Assembly (NCBI RefSeq): GCF_020509005.1 | Contig: NC_063018.1 | Coordinates: 558,001-622,000, forward strand | Source: Fulvia fulva | Lineage: Eukaryota; Ascomycota; Dothideomycetes; Mycosphaerellales; Mycosphaerellaceae | DNA: 64,000 nt | Reading direction: 5' to 3' | Shown: positions 10,458-22,454 of the stretch, one piece after another | Position numbering within the stretch: position 1 is the first letter of the stretch | Layout: each line of letters begins with the position of its first letter | The notes under the pieces: generated by a model | What the model was told of the DNA's origin: nothing | The model's database searches: none | What the model saw: the letters and a program-made list of their open reading frames with translations, nothing else | Position numbers and translations under genes: made by a program

Positions 10458-13400
10458 CTATCGCTCCATGTCTGTTGCACGAGTCACACCCTCCACCGCC
10501 TGATGACTCTGGCCACCTATTCGGGCACCACACTCCGGGCATCGTGCGAGCTGCATGGGCATACCACACTCTCCAATGGCAAACTATGACGTACTAATTA
10601 GCAGATACCTAGTGATGTGGGAGTGTGGACTTACAGGGTGACCATTAGCACACTGATACTAGTGTCCTGAATGCGTCGCGATACCTCCTAGTCTACCGAC
10701 CATCGCCTTCTTAATCGCCTCTAGCTCTGCGCTTGAGACTTCCTCGTACCACTCTCTTCGTAACAGCTTAAGGCTTTTATCGACAGCTACAGACAACGTG
10801 TCTGCATCACGAAAGCCTTTTCCACACAAGACCTTAGCCTCTGTGAGTAGCTTCTTTGCCTTTGCGTGGTACTTGGAGGCAAGCTCGCGTTGCTCGGATC
10901 CGATCGTCTGCCAGATACGAGCGATTCGCGCAAAGTAGAGAGAAGCCTCGACCACAAGTCTAGGCAAAGCCCTATTGGTACAGTCCTTAATGAACTCCCG
11001 GCATTTTTTGAGAACAAGCTTAGTGGAGCCTTGGAGAGAGCCATCTGGGAAGATCAAAGAAGTCGCTGACTCTCTGCACTCTGCTTTGGTCGCAGACAAG
11101 ACACCTAGCTTGTCTTCCGTGATGATGCAGTCGATTTTGATCTTCAACATCTTTGCCCCCAACGTGATGCGATGATCGCGCTCGCCGCTGATCGTGACTT
11201 GCTCGAATCCGACACGCGCCATCCTTTCTTCGATGGGCTCATGCTTTTGCAGGGCATATACTGTGGCTTCATGTAATTTGTGCGCAGGTTGATGACGCTC
11301 CGCTGCTCGGTGCTGAAGTTGCGACACGGAGTACTTGACTTGAGCCGCCTGTTTGTATCGCGATCGGAGTGCTGCCATGATGAGTGAGCGGGCCGCAATC
11401 GAATTCGTTTGGGAAAAGGTTTTGGTGAACTCGGAGCGAGTTTCCTCCAGTCTCTGTGCGGCTTTCAAGAATGCTGCTTCCGCTCCGTGCAACTCAGTCT
11501 GTCCTGTCGCGATGAAACGCTTTGTCATTTCGTCAATGACGGCGCTATTGATCAATCGGTTGTACCTCTGAGTTGCGTATTGCCGAATCGGTTTGTTGCA
11601 ATGCGGACATTTCGGGACAGCGGGAGCCAGTGTTGAAGATATCTCTTGTAGACCATCGGACTTACCAGTCTTAGTGTCCATCGTGTAGACACTGTTCAGT
11701 GCGACCATGCCTAGAAAGTGAGCATTGAGTTAGCTGGGAGCGATGTCACCACGAGAACTCCGATCATACCATCTAGTGTCTCGGCAGTGAAGAAATGACC
11801 ACAAGCGAGAGCAACCACCGGAGTCTCATCTAGGTCGATCTCTCCATAATCCTTGAACTCGATCATGTCAACTTGCTCCTCTAGCTTCATCCCACATGCT
11901 GCGCAATGTTCTGGAAGACACGCCTCTCCACAAAGTCCAGGGCACTGGTGGCCGCAAGGAAGCATCTCGGTGCAGCGTTGATCGCATGGTAAACGGTTAC
12001 AGGGTGCTGAGCATGGCAGTGTGCATTGTCCTTCGTGCGGACAAGACCATGTACATGGCTCGATACGTGGTGCACATGCTTCGTGGCATCTCAGATCGCA
12101 TCGAGAGTGTTTACATGCCACCTAAAGAGTGTCAGAAAGATGATGCATGGGAGGTATGGGATAGTTACCTCGCAATACTTCATGCATAAGTCGCAATCTG
12201 TGCCATCGTGGCATTCCTGGGAGCAGGCATGATTGCATGTGCCGAACGAGCGGCCACATACTTTATTACACTTGACATGTACCAAAGTGCGATTGTCGTC
12301 CTGGTCCTTCGTCGTGCACCTGTAACATGTTCCAGGGCAGGCATGACCGCAAGTCAGAGTTACTTCGCAAGAAGTTGGACAACGCTATCTGTCGTCAAGC
12401 TCCTGGGAGCACTGCACGTTGACCGTATGACCGCAGCTAGGCACCGTCTTGCTGACGATCGCCTCACACCGGATGGCTTGAAGATTCTGCGTTCGATAGC
12501 AGTGGACGTTGTCCTTGAAGTGGCCGCATGGCAATGCGACGCTGTTCAGAACAATCTCACACCTTCCGCAAGCTTCTCCACAGGTAGGCTTTTGGCAGGC
12601 ATGGCCGCAAGTTGGGTGCTGCCGCTGACATGGTTGTTCGCATTTGAAGACCTCGTGCATAGCACGGGAGTGGCATCTCGCTTGGCATCCGTGTCCGCAA
12701 TCTGGAAGACGATCCATACAGGCCTCGCGACACCCACCCTCCGGGCTGAAATTCGCGAAGTCGTCCGGCTGCTGAACATGAATTCGAGTATCCTCGTGCC
12801 GAGGGCTCCGTAGCTCCAAGGACCGACCGACATGGTCTTTGGCGCGCAGCAAGTTGATGATCTTCTGCCACATCGGAATGTTCGAGTATGTGTCAGTGTT
12901 GCCAACAATGTACATACCATGCTGAGCACGGCTGAGGAGCACGTTTATCCGATTCTCTGTCCTCAAGAAACCAACTTTGCGGTCTTTATTGCTTCTGACC
13001 AGCGAAATGATGATGATCTTGGCTTCTTCGCCTTGGAAGTTGTCGACGGTGGCAACGCGCAAGAGATCGCTCAGCTTCTTCTTCTCGAGCGGCTTTCTCT
13101 TCACTTGCACCTCTTGAATCGTGTTGTCCTGAGCAGGCTCTTCTGTGCTAAATCCGTCTTTGATCAAGGCGTCTTGGTCTCGATCGCTGACAACAATCTC
13201 GAAATCGTTCCGCATCGCTGCCCGAAGCTTCTGTAATTGACCGGTGTATGGCGTCAATACAGCTATCTCCCTACTCCCGTAAACACCCTGGCGCACTACA
13301 TGGCGCACCAGAGCGTGCACCATCCCAACCTCCCAGTCGGTACTTTTCGACTTCTTGTGATGTACCTCTCCTGGGTTGCCCTCTTCGAGGTTCTCGTGGT

Positions 13401-16400
13401 CAAGCCAGAACACATTGTGACGCATGCCGATGACATCTGGTAATTGAGTCGTGCTGTGATGGTCAACCAATTTGCTGTACATTGACTCTCGAATCAGCTC
13501 AGAGATCTCCGGACGCATGCGTCTCTGAACGTTCAATTGGGCCACAGGCAAGGGTGGCCGACCAGGCTGACCAATAGAGAGTCGTTCGAATTGGCTGCGA
13601 TCAAGCTGATAGAGTTGGCCCGGAGAGCTCTCAAGAGATAAGTCACGGAAGTTGTTGATCGACGGCCTCAGCTGTTGATGGTCGCCGATCTGGATGAAGT
13701 GCTCAACGTTAGGAAGGAGTGCACACAATATATGGGGCTCCATGATCTCGCCAGCTTCTTCGCAAAGCACAACTTTTGATCGTACGTGCTGCAGGGTCGA
13801 AAGGTTCTTTGCGAGGCCGGATGTAGTGATGCCGATGACATCTGCACCCTGTAGTAACCGCCGGTTGACTTCCTCGTGCACGCTCGCGATCTTGCGATGA
13901 GCATCCTCGGCATCTTTAATGGTCTCGAAGAAGTTTTCGGCGGCGTCCTGGCGAAGCTCTTGGACCCATTGATTAATAAGTAAGCATCTCTCCGCAGACG
14001 AGAGTGACTGGACGCTTCGTTCCGCTTTCCGCAGGGTGCTCAGGAGCTCGACTTCCGGGACTGTTACCGGTGCTGAAGAGTGATCGTTGCTTGACCCAGT
14101 ATCTGCCCAGATGTCGAAAGGGTGCCGTCCAACCATTTCGAAGCCGTCATCGTCGACTGAGCGGAACTGTACGTAGATGCGGCTGTGTCGGCGGGCGAGG
14201 TAATGCTTGAAGTACTTCCACTCCAGGCGACTCCCAATGCCATGCAATTGACTCAGAGTGCGTTCTGAACTTGATTCGTATTCCCTGAGCTGCTGGTACG
14301 CAGTGGCTAGCTGCCATCCTTCGTGTTTGGTCCTAGACTCAGTCTTCATTATGTTGCGGAGGTTATGGTTCTGCAGTCGCTCCGAGTTACTTCGTCCACC
14401 AACACGGATGATCTTCGAGATGCCGGCTTGGAGCAGGTGCTCGAGGAATTGGTTCAAAGCATGATTGGTGTAGCATCTGTATGTCTCAGGGTCGTTAATG
14501 GCGCGCTAGCGTATCTGAAGATGACTTGTACCTACACAACGACGATGGGGCCAAGGTGTGACCTCTGCTTAATTCCAAGGATGACCTGCATGAGTTTTGA
14601 CGCCTAGGAAGGACTTACCTGTACCCGGAGGGCCCTGTATTAGTGCGAACTCACGAGACAATGCTGCAATCAGTGCGATGCATTGTCCTCTGTCCAAACC
14701 AGTTTCGACTTCCACGGTGTCGATAAGCGATATATCATCAGTAGAGGCTGTTGGTGACAGTGATACTGAGCGGGAGTTGGTTTTGAAGCTTGGCGCCAGA
14801 GAGAACGAGAAGCCTGTGTGTCGAGCATATAGTGGCGGCGGTATGCTCGAGCTTATGTCAGCCGCTGCTGGAATACGGTCCGGTAGAATCCACTCGCGGA
14901 AAGGTAGTCGGCTCTGACGTTGCATAGACTGCAGACTCTCCAGAACTGGAACGAAGGTCGCTGGAAGGATGTTCGGATATTCAAGCAGGGTGCCGCGGAT
15001 CCTTTGCCGGCTCAATTCGAGCAGAGCCTCGATGGACGTCTGGTCTTGTTTAGTGAGCTTGATTGTGATAGTCGCCATCTTGTCGTCCTGCACTAAGCCA
15101 TTCGGATCATCTTTGGCTGTGTTGCGTTCCATCACAGTGAAGAACAGACTATGAATCAGTGAGTCTTGCATCCATATCAAGCACAACAAGACGCCCTCTT
15201 CGAGACGCCTCGAATCCTCCCACCACCTCTGTCTTGCCTCTCGTGACGTGTTCCTAGCGTTTTGAGCCTGCGGAAACGAGATGCGGACTTGGAAGCCTTT
15301 CCGTGCATTGAGAAACAGGTGGCTCACGGAGGCAGAATGATAGCTGTAGACGCGGGTGTGCTCGATCCGAAGGTTTGGTTTTCTGGCCTGACTTGGATCC
15401 TCAAGTATGCTTTTCATCAGGCTACCTAGAGCATCCTTCAGCTCACCAAAAGTGTCATGCCGAAGCAAGCGGAACTGGGTGTCGATATGTCTCTCAAGCT
15501 TGCTGGTGAGAAAATGGAGCTGATCAGGATCGGTCGATGGTAGGAATTCTCGCGTTTCGCTCAAGATTTCAGCTCGTGTAGGAAATATGTTGATGTCATT
15601 GATATCAGCCTTGTCGTTGTCGTGGCGGTCGCCTGGTTTGATTATGTCTCGAGGATAACTTGACTGAAAAGCAGTGGATCCAGCGTCTTCGGTACCACTT
15701 TCTGTTGTAAGTAAATCCGATGCCCTAGCAACTGACGCACGTAAATCTCCAACACGCCTGATGATCATGTTTGACGTGAACTTTGACTGGTCTTCCGGCA
15801 TAGGCTGTGCTGCGTTCTCTAGCGAGAAGATGAGGTCGCCGATGTTGTCGTTGAACCTGACCCGAGACTCTCGTCGCAACAGTTCAGAGAGTGCAGTAGT
15901 AAGTGCCAGGAGGGAGGCGTCGATGTCATTTGAGTCAACGATCCGGGGCTCTTCCATGCGAGCAGCAACCAGGGTCTCGCATAGGTGCTGAAAGAATGGT
16001 ACCGCTCGATTACCATTCGGCCCAGCCATGAAAGTGTATAGACTTCCGACGTATGTGTCGACGGATAAACAGTTGAGCATGGCTGTGTGCGTCATGACGA
16101 GCAGAAACACACGCGATGTCTCGATAAGCTCTTCATATCGTCCTGGCTGTGCGCGTCTGCTCATGAGAGCTCTGATGTGGGTGTGCCCATTGTACTCTTC
16201 GTTGTCGTCAAGGTCTTTGGGCAGATTTTGTTTCCAGTCCCGATCGCTGCTGTCCACTGCAACGAGATCGTTAGTATCAGTAGGATGCGAAGCGACGAGT
16301 AGGGCGGAAAACACTTACGGATGTCCAGCGCTCCAGTCCAGAAATTTTGCATATCGTGTACGCTCAGCAGATCAGCCTGTCTGCGAAGAAGCCGTCTCCA

Positions 16401-16719
16401 CTCATTATAGCTGCTTCTCGCATCTCGTTGCTCCTGGGATTCTTCGGCTCTTTTGCTAAGTTTGGCTGCTATACGGTCTCCGTTGTTGGTTGGCCTCAGG
16501 TCGTGAGAGAACCTGCACTGGTCTCCAAAGGTGCCTTTATTTCATGCTTATTGTCAGAATACGGGATACAGACAGATGTATTTTGCGCGACCTACACATC
16601 CCACGTTGATAGCTGTGGCAGACTCCACGAGTCCACCCTGCTGCACCCGATACACCACGACTTCTTCCGTTGCCACGACCTCTGCCACGGCCACGGTGCC
16701 AGTTGCGAGAGTCTGCCAT
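10458..16719 (-). pseudogene. ZNFX1-like helicase: CCCH finger, UPF1-type helicase, NFX1 fingers, RZ finger; frame broken
   Basis: ZNFX1/Hrr1-type proteins are SF1 RNA helicases tied to small-RNA silencing and RNA surveillance. Seven exons are inferred: 16719-16596, 16534-16319, 16256-14536, 14476-12169, 12121-11770, 11710-10635 and 10583-10458. Together they make about 1,970 codons, near the usual length. A CCCH finger (C34-x7-C42-x5-C48-x3-H52) is assembled across intron 1. Walker A GPPGTGKS lies near 14620, helicase motif II is VVLCEEAGE, and late motifs are VDNFQGEE and NVLLSRAQHGMYIVG. At least six NFX1-type Cys/His repeats follow. Beyond base 10658 an in-frame RZ-type finger (YQCANGHP, then FAIGECG, then ARCPECGARIGG) continues. 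Three lesions occur: an extra A in an AAAA run near 14601, just after Walker A; TAG at 12385-12387 inside the finger array; and TAG at 10659-10661 where RZ fingers have Trp. Confidence 0.85.
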
Positions 16720-17141
16720 CGTGGTGTGGGTAAGATTCCAGTTTGCCCAACAATGATCAGAATGTTTAGATGAATGGCCATTTGAGCTCCTGCACGAGCT
16801 AGAGCTCTTTATCAATTACCATCACAAGCTGATTCGCAATATGCCAATACCATACTGAATGCATGTCCTGGCTTACTCTATAGCTCAATGCTTGTCGCAC
16901 AGATAACCTTGTTACGCTGCGTGGCTGATGTTTCTGGTTGGCTCAGAAGCGTCTGAGCTTTGTCCGTACGGACTTTTAGGGCCCGGTTCGTCGGGATCGC
17001 TGCGTTTAAGATGTGCTTCGAGGCTGCGGGTATGCATATTTTCAAATCCGTGGGAGCAAGTCCAAAAGCCCTTGGGCAGCATCGCTGGAGAAGGAGCTTA
17101 CCTTATCTCCGAGTATAGTTGTAACATTGGTCGAGCATGAG
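16720..17141. other. Intergenic, no gene seen
   Basis: This is the presumed promoter of the leftward ZNFX1-like gene and the 3' flank of the small gene to its right. Nothing distinct is recognised. Confidence 0.4.
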
Positions 17142-17532
17142 TTAGTCGCACGAGGAACCTTTAGGGAGGGCGGAAGATGTTGTCTTTGAGCTGGGGAGGT
17201 ATTTCATCTTCGATTGTCTGAGAGGGCTGTCGTTGCCATGTTGGGAAGGGCACTGAGAGGCGGCGGAGAATGGACATTGTGGTTCCTGCTGTTCAATGAG
17301 GTCCAGCATGTCCTTCGTACCTATTGCGTGAGCCAGGTGTGTACTTCCTACCTATGTCGCGACCCAGGGCGTCGATTGAGTCACTGTATTCGTTCCGCTG
17401 CGTGCTATGGCCAACAACAAGGTGTCTGCGCAAAGCATTGAGGCTCGAAGCTTGGCATGAGGTCAGTAGGCTCAATGGGGCAGGAGGCAGTGACAGGTCG
17501 ATCTCAGCCCCATTCAGCACAGTGTGTGCCAT
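17142..17532 (-). CDS. Small unrecognised protein, probably two exons
   Basis: ATG at 17532 opens MAHTVLNGAEIDLSLPPAPL, a plausible start. The frame stays open to about 17350. A second open stretch in another frame (TKDMLDLIEQQEPQCPFSA..., stop TAA at 17144-17142) fits as the next exon. The splice is not settled. GTAGGAAG..AATAG (31 nt) would be unusually short, and GTCGCGAC..AATAG (44 nt) has a weak donor. Total length would be about 115-120 residues. There are a few Cys and no known domain. I include it because both halves have coding-like composition; a spurious ORF is possible. Confidence 0.35.
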
Positions 17533-17771
17533 TGTCGTGAGAACTGTTCAGAAGCAGAGATGTGCTCGCAAGTAGATAATTACCCAACGCAACCGATGTG
17601 CGGCAACGAGTGAAGTGTCGTCAGCGAAGCGCCAAGCCAAGCAGAGGATCGATCCTGTCGTGCTGTCAGCACCGACGACCTCGGCGATCAAGTGCAGTTG
17701 CGCTGCTATACATATATGCCAGCAGAGAAGGAGCAACCGCTGCCAAAAGCTCTAGTGATCGGTTGGTCAGT

Positions 17772-19231
17772 ATGGATAATCCTCCTAATCACACCGCAAG
17801 GAGCGGGAACGCAGCAGACGATGCGTCGCCGGACACAGAGTCTCGCGCCTTAGAAGCTCTGCAAGAGGACAACAGCCACTCCCTTCCACCTCACGATCGC
17901 GGCAAGGCGGCCTGGAAGCTCTTGTTCGCAGCATTCATATTCGAAGCGTTGCTTTGGGGTACGCCATGTTAGCCATCACTGCTTCAGATACAGACTGACA
18001 GGCTGCAATAGGCTTCCCTCTGTCCTTCGGCGTCTTCCAAGAGTACTACTCGCGACTGCCTCAGTTTCAAGATAACCCATTCATATCCGTGGTCGGCACC
18101 GCAGCTTCCGGCATTTCGTACATGGCAGCTCCGATCGCGATACCGGCCACGAAGAAGTATGCCAAGTATCGGCGATATATGATCTGGGTGGGCTGTATGT
18201 TGAGCGGTCCCAGTGCTGGGAGACACCAACTAATGCGTTCCGTAGGGTCCATTTGAATCATAGCTCTCGTAGCAGGATCTTTCGCATCCTCACTCGGCAC
18301 TTTGATACTGACGCAAGGCGTTCTGTATGGTACCGGCTTCGTGATCTTCTACTACCCAATCTTGAGCATGGTGAACGAGTTCTGGATCGACCGCCGAGGT
18401 TTCGCATACGGCATCTTGTGCAGCGCTTCAGGTGTGTCTGGCGCAGTAATGCCCTTCGTTTTGGCTGCGATGCTAGGTGAATATGGCTACGCGACCACGC
18501 TGAGAGCAGTTGCGATTGCGCTTCTTGTGCTTACTGGGCCCTTGATACCATTGCTGAGAGGTCGCTTGCCAGAATCGACCGTCGTCGGCGCGAGCGGAAG
18601 AACAGACTGGTCATTCCTCAGTGGATCGCTCTTCTGGGTGTACAGCATTTCCAACATCGCGATGGGGCTTGGATACTTCTTCCCCGCGCTGTATTTGCCG
18701 TCATATGCCAGCTCGAATCTCATGAGCGCCACCCAGGGTGCCGCACTGCTTTCGGCGATGAGCGTTGCACAAGTCTTTGGCCAGATCAGCTTCGGATATC
18801 TTTCGGATCGCAAGATGCCCATCAGCTTGCTCGCTGCATTGACCACGTTCACAGCATCTGTGGCAGTTTTCACGAGCTGGGGCCTGGCGCATACTTTCGG
18901 GCTTCTCCTACTGTTTGCTATCATCTACGGCTTCTTCGCGGCTGGCTATACTGCCATGTGGGGCAGAATGGGTACTGCAGTCAGTAGTGATCCTGCAGCA
19001 TCCTTTGCAGCCTTTGGTCTTCCCAACTTTGGCAAGGGTGTTGGCAATGTTCTTGCTGGGCCTATCAGCGGAGCTCTCATATCTGGCGCGACCAACGTGA
19101 ATGGTTATGGTTCGTCAAGATACAAAGCCGCTGTGATCTTCACGGGATCATGCATGCTATTCAGCGGCATAGTCGCGACGCTTGACCTCATGAGGCCAAT
19201 CGGAAGAGCCATGAAAAGCGTGTGTGCATAG
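17772..19231 (+). CDS. MFS transporter, monocarboxylate-transporter-like; in-frame TGA depending on splice choice
   Basis: A 12-helix major facilitator of the fungal MCT-like (MCH) family, probably in the plasma membrane; the substrate is unknown. Exons are 17772-17958, 18012-18194 and 18246 or 18264 to 19231. The acidic N-terminal tail (about 45 residues) precedes helix 1 (AAWKLLFAAFIFEALLWG). Typical motifs include GVFQEYY and GIGF-like YGTGFVIFYYP. Later helices have SVAQVFGQISFGYLSDR, the family's second loop signature. With the first TAG acceptor of intron 2 (18244-18245) the frame reads WVGWSI, then TGA (18254-18256), then IIALVAGSFASS. This fits the family except for the stop. A second AG at 18262-18263 is 18 nt downstream, keeps the frame and removes the TGA, giving about 445 residues with six fewer in helix 3. 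The gene may be broken or rescued by that acceptor. Confidence 0.8.
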
Positions 19232-19264
19232 CAGCGGCCGAATGTCGTAGTTAGATGTGGGATT

Positions 19265-19903
19265 TCAGGCGCCGGCCGGCTGATGTAACATGAAAGTGAA
19301 ATCCCAGCAAAGCCATATGCCTCCCTGAGATTTGGATTTTCGCCACCGGAACACGTTCAACGCCTGTCGTCTCACGCCAGGAGGCATCCCAGTTATTTCG
19401 GTGATCATCTGGACTTCAGCATGGCCAGTCTCTTCATGAAGATCCGTGGTGGCACCAATGTAGTCCAGATGGAACTCAGGAAACTTGCTTACCACTTCGT
19501 ATCTGGCAGCACTATGAGTATACCTTTCAAAGGAGATGGGTGGAAAAAGCACAGAGGCTTACCTGCTTCTCAGCAATCCTTCAACAGAGTTGTTGGAGCG
19601 CTGTCCGGGTGCCGCGGCAGTGAAGTTGGTCGCAAAGTAACCCCTGAGATCAGCACACACGAAGTCACGGGTGTTCATTCTGTCCAGGAAGCGCCAGCAG
19701 AATGCCTCCAGCTCGGAAGAGATGGATTTCGATGTGGTGATGCTGTCGTCGTCGGTGACGTCCGTGGCTGGAGTGGCTGTGCTAGCGGGTGAAGGTCCAC
19801 TGGACGAAGCGCTTTCGCAATAGGTCAGCGCAGATACAGAACGAGCAGCGATGGCAGAGCCTACGACATGATGAGCGCCTTACCGCTGGGAGGCATAGTT
19901 CAT
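19265..19903 (-). CDS. Hypothetical protein, possible SnoaL/NTF2-like fold
   Basis: A 168-residue protein from exons 19903-19884, 19811-19563 and 19502-19265. All joins keep the frame: CG|C after intron 1 with a CTGAC branch, and AG|A after intron 2. After a Ser/Thr/Asp-rich N-terminus, residues 45-165 have the helix-then-sheet pattern of small NTF2/SnoaL-like proteins. These include ELEAFCWRFLDRMNTRDF, a segment FHLDYIGATTDLHEETGHAEV, and a Trp-rich end (FRWRKSKSQGGIWLCWDFTF). The fold is inferred from this pattern alone. Its stop lies 33 bp from the stop of the convergent MFS gene, so the 3' ends may overlap. Confidence 0.6.
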
Positions 19904-20541
19904 CGAAGCTTCCTGCTCTCCCGTCCTGCGGCGTTTCTCGCTAGTGCGAGATCATGCAGGTGGAAGCGATTTGACGTGCTCAATGGTCAGTTCGGGGTTG
20001 AGGAGGTATTCGCGAGTATGTGTGACAAGACCAGGATGATGCTGGATTGAACGTGAAAGATGAGGTTCTGGAGATGACGGGCGGCATCGGCGGGTTTACT
20101 CCGCCGAGGGCCGTAGCATTGAATCCTTCCAATACTGTACAGCGTCCAAAGGGCCAAAGCCCGAGGCAATATATATTGCTCAGCTTGTACAGCTCCGTTA
20201 TTGATGCTATTTCGCTCAATCATGTGGCACTGCTGGTATCGATAACGACCACTCTGCCTGCTGGCGCCAAGACAGCTCAGTCAGGTCATAAGGCCTGGTT
20301 AATGGATGGACGGCCGAGGTGCTGGAGGAACACTGCTCGTGTTCTTTACGGCAATGGAGATCACGCTGCCGAGTGTGATAGCTGCCTTGACGATGCGATA
20401 TCGTGCAGGATGTCACTGCTCGTGTCGTCCTTTGGAGAACGTGGCTGTATTATAGTGGCCAGGATGCCTCCTTGCGTTCGGATACCTGATAGGCATATCT
20501 TGCTTGTGCATATACTGCTTTTGGCATTGAAATGGTTCTTA

Positions 20542-20817
20542 TCAAGGCACCATGCAGCCTTGTGTGAGATGATTGTACATCTTCAGCGTCTCAGTTCGCA
20601 CGTGAGAGCTGGCTCGGGTCAAGCTGGCAGATGGTCTGATCGGCTTCGATAATGTCTGCATGCCCATCACTCGATCGGGCGTGAGGGCCAGCTCGTAGAT
20701 GTGATTACGAAGCTCAGCTGGCAGGTCCATCAGTCGAAATGCCCCGTCGTGCTGGGCGCTCGGCGAGTGACGCTGCGGTCGCGGGAGGCAGAGGATGCTA
20801 TGGAGGTCGTAGGACAT
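20542..20817 (-). CDS. Short EIRN-type (LPAELRNHIY) protein, possibly truncated
   Basis: ATG 20817 opens a 91-residue ORF. Residues 30-50 contain LMDLPAELRNHIYELALTP, the same motif class as the pair at 3.4-5.5 kb, followed by LTRASSHVRTETLKMY, which family members also carry. Most relatives are 200-350 residues and continue after this point. Here the frame stops shortly after (GCMVP), so it is either a short variant, a gene with an unseen 3' exon, or a truncated copy. No signal peptide. Confidence 0.5.
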   Translation of the reverse strand: MSYDLHSILCLPRPQRHSPSAQHDGAFRLMDLPAELRNHIYELALTPDRVMGMQTLSKPIRPSASLTRASSHVRTETLKMYNHLTQGCMVP

Positions 20818-22454
20818 GGTGGTTGTTGGAGCAAGTAAAGTAGTGTTGCACACGATGAACGTCGCACTTCTGCGTAGATTTGTACGTATACGAGTACTTG
20901 TGCTATGGACTACCTCCAATATCAGGCGGACCGCCATTGAGGTCCACCGAATGACATAATCTGACACACGTGACATTCGGGCGGAGCCTCTGGCGAAGCG
21001 CCTAAGGCCATATAGCGCCTATCGGCCATCCGCGTTATTACCAGCACCACAACCAGCGTGTTGTATAGTTTGTATCTCAGCACTAACACTAGACATCGCA
21101 AAAGTGAGAAAAACGCTCCTAGATTTAATAGTTATAGAACTACAAGTTGCGATTTTGTATATAGCGAATACGTAAGAAATGCGATCACGGTTAATTGCGC
21201 AGTAGAGTTGCACCCTCTCCAACCTCTAAGTGTCCGTTTATTTATTAGTGAATGCGTCGTGGTGTTGTAGAAAGTTGGTGTTCTATATGCGACAATCCGG
21301 CTCTTTAGTGCGGACAGCTTTTAGACCCCACTACCCGTAGCAAGCCACTCAAATCTTTGACACCTAAGGCATTCGATCTAATAAGGTTAGCGTCAAAAGT
21401 TTGGTGGCCTTGCCCGCGGTCTGATGTGGGAGATAGGCTATGGACAGCTGACGGAAGAGGTTGGAGAGGTTGCGTGTGCCGTGTGCCTGGATCGCCAGGG
21501 GTGGCTGCAGCGATGTGTCAAGTCAGCCAAGCCTCGGACAACTGCCTTCATCGTCATCTTTTTGTTTACATGTATCTTTCAGTAGTAACGCGAAGTAAGA
21601 GTCGACGACACGAGTTCCCTCATGTGACACTGAACAGCTGCGGCCCTTGCCGATCCTCCACCTGCAAGCATCGATCTGGCCTGAGCTTGCTATTGAGCGG
21701 TGCGGTGCACTGCTCCTTTGGGGAATGCGAATGACGTCGTCACCTATAACACGAGCAAGACGACACGAAGCTGCTGTTCTACGCGAGGTGCCTGCTGTCT
21801 TGTCTGTTCGCTCAGCCCATGCGCAGGTGGTGGCTAGAACTAGCGAACGGTGCACGCATGCCTACTACATCTATCTCGATACAGAACAACCACAACGTCA
21901 TGACGCCGAAGGACGCTGTCGCAGAAAGTCAATGTCTGCCCAACACGCCACCCGAGCTGCAGGCGCAACTGCTTGATGCCCCTGGCCACCGAATCAGCTT
22001 GTTCCTGTTTGCTGTTCGACCAATGGCGAATTGGAGCAAGTCTCCTCGAGCATACTCCGCTCATCTCACAATGATGTCCCTGCGTTAGCTCAATCCTCCA
22101 TACAACAGGTCGACCATTGCCTTCACCTGTGCTATTAGCTCCGGCAGTAGACATTAACGTCGTTACCTCGCGACTGGCTCGTGGCGCACGCGGCTTGAAA
22201 CTAACGACGCCTTTCAATATATTCAAAGACACCAAGCGAACTCGTTGGCCTGGTCCCCGACTCCATTTGATACGGATGCTACAGACGACCAACCTGATTG
22301 GGATACTGTGCAGAGGTGAAGTAGTGTTACGCTCGTAGGCCATGCGGCGCCACGACGAAACCCAGGAGGCTGCAAGTTGTTCGGCCATGTTGATATAATC
22401 CCCCACACGCTCCACAAAGCATGTCTGTTGCAACTACGCCATTACACCGAACCG
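20818..22454. other. Intergenic with an A+T-rich island
   Basis: No gene is recognised in about 1.6 kb. From roughly 21040 to 21370 the sequence is clearly richer in A+T than its surroundings and has many short stops on both strands, which suggests an old, mutated insert. I find no terminal repeats or transposase remnant. The right part is the presumed promoter of the RGS-LOV gene. Confidence 0.45.

Noticed and set aside
11711..12121. Separate small Cys-rich protein genes in 10.6-12.3 kb
   Set aside because: They are exons of the NFX1-finger array; reading frames and splice sites connect them, and their 'starts' are not ATG.
14569..16314. An independent 581-residue protein starting inside the ZNFX1-like gene
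   Set aside because: Its first codon is not ATG and lies in an intron; upstream exons with a complete CCCH finger join in frame. It ends early only because of the extra A.
1007..16719. RIP (repeat-induced point mutation) as the cause of the TAG codons
   Set aside because: CpA-to-TpA changes could explain the TAGs, but RIP would leave dense C-to-T changes along the genes. Their coding sequence is otherwise well preserved and no second copy is seen here.
20047..20652. Plus-strand ORF of 201 codons
   Set aside because: It overlaps the EIRN-type gene on the other strand and shows no domain.
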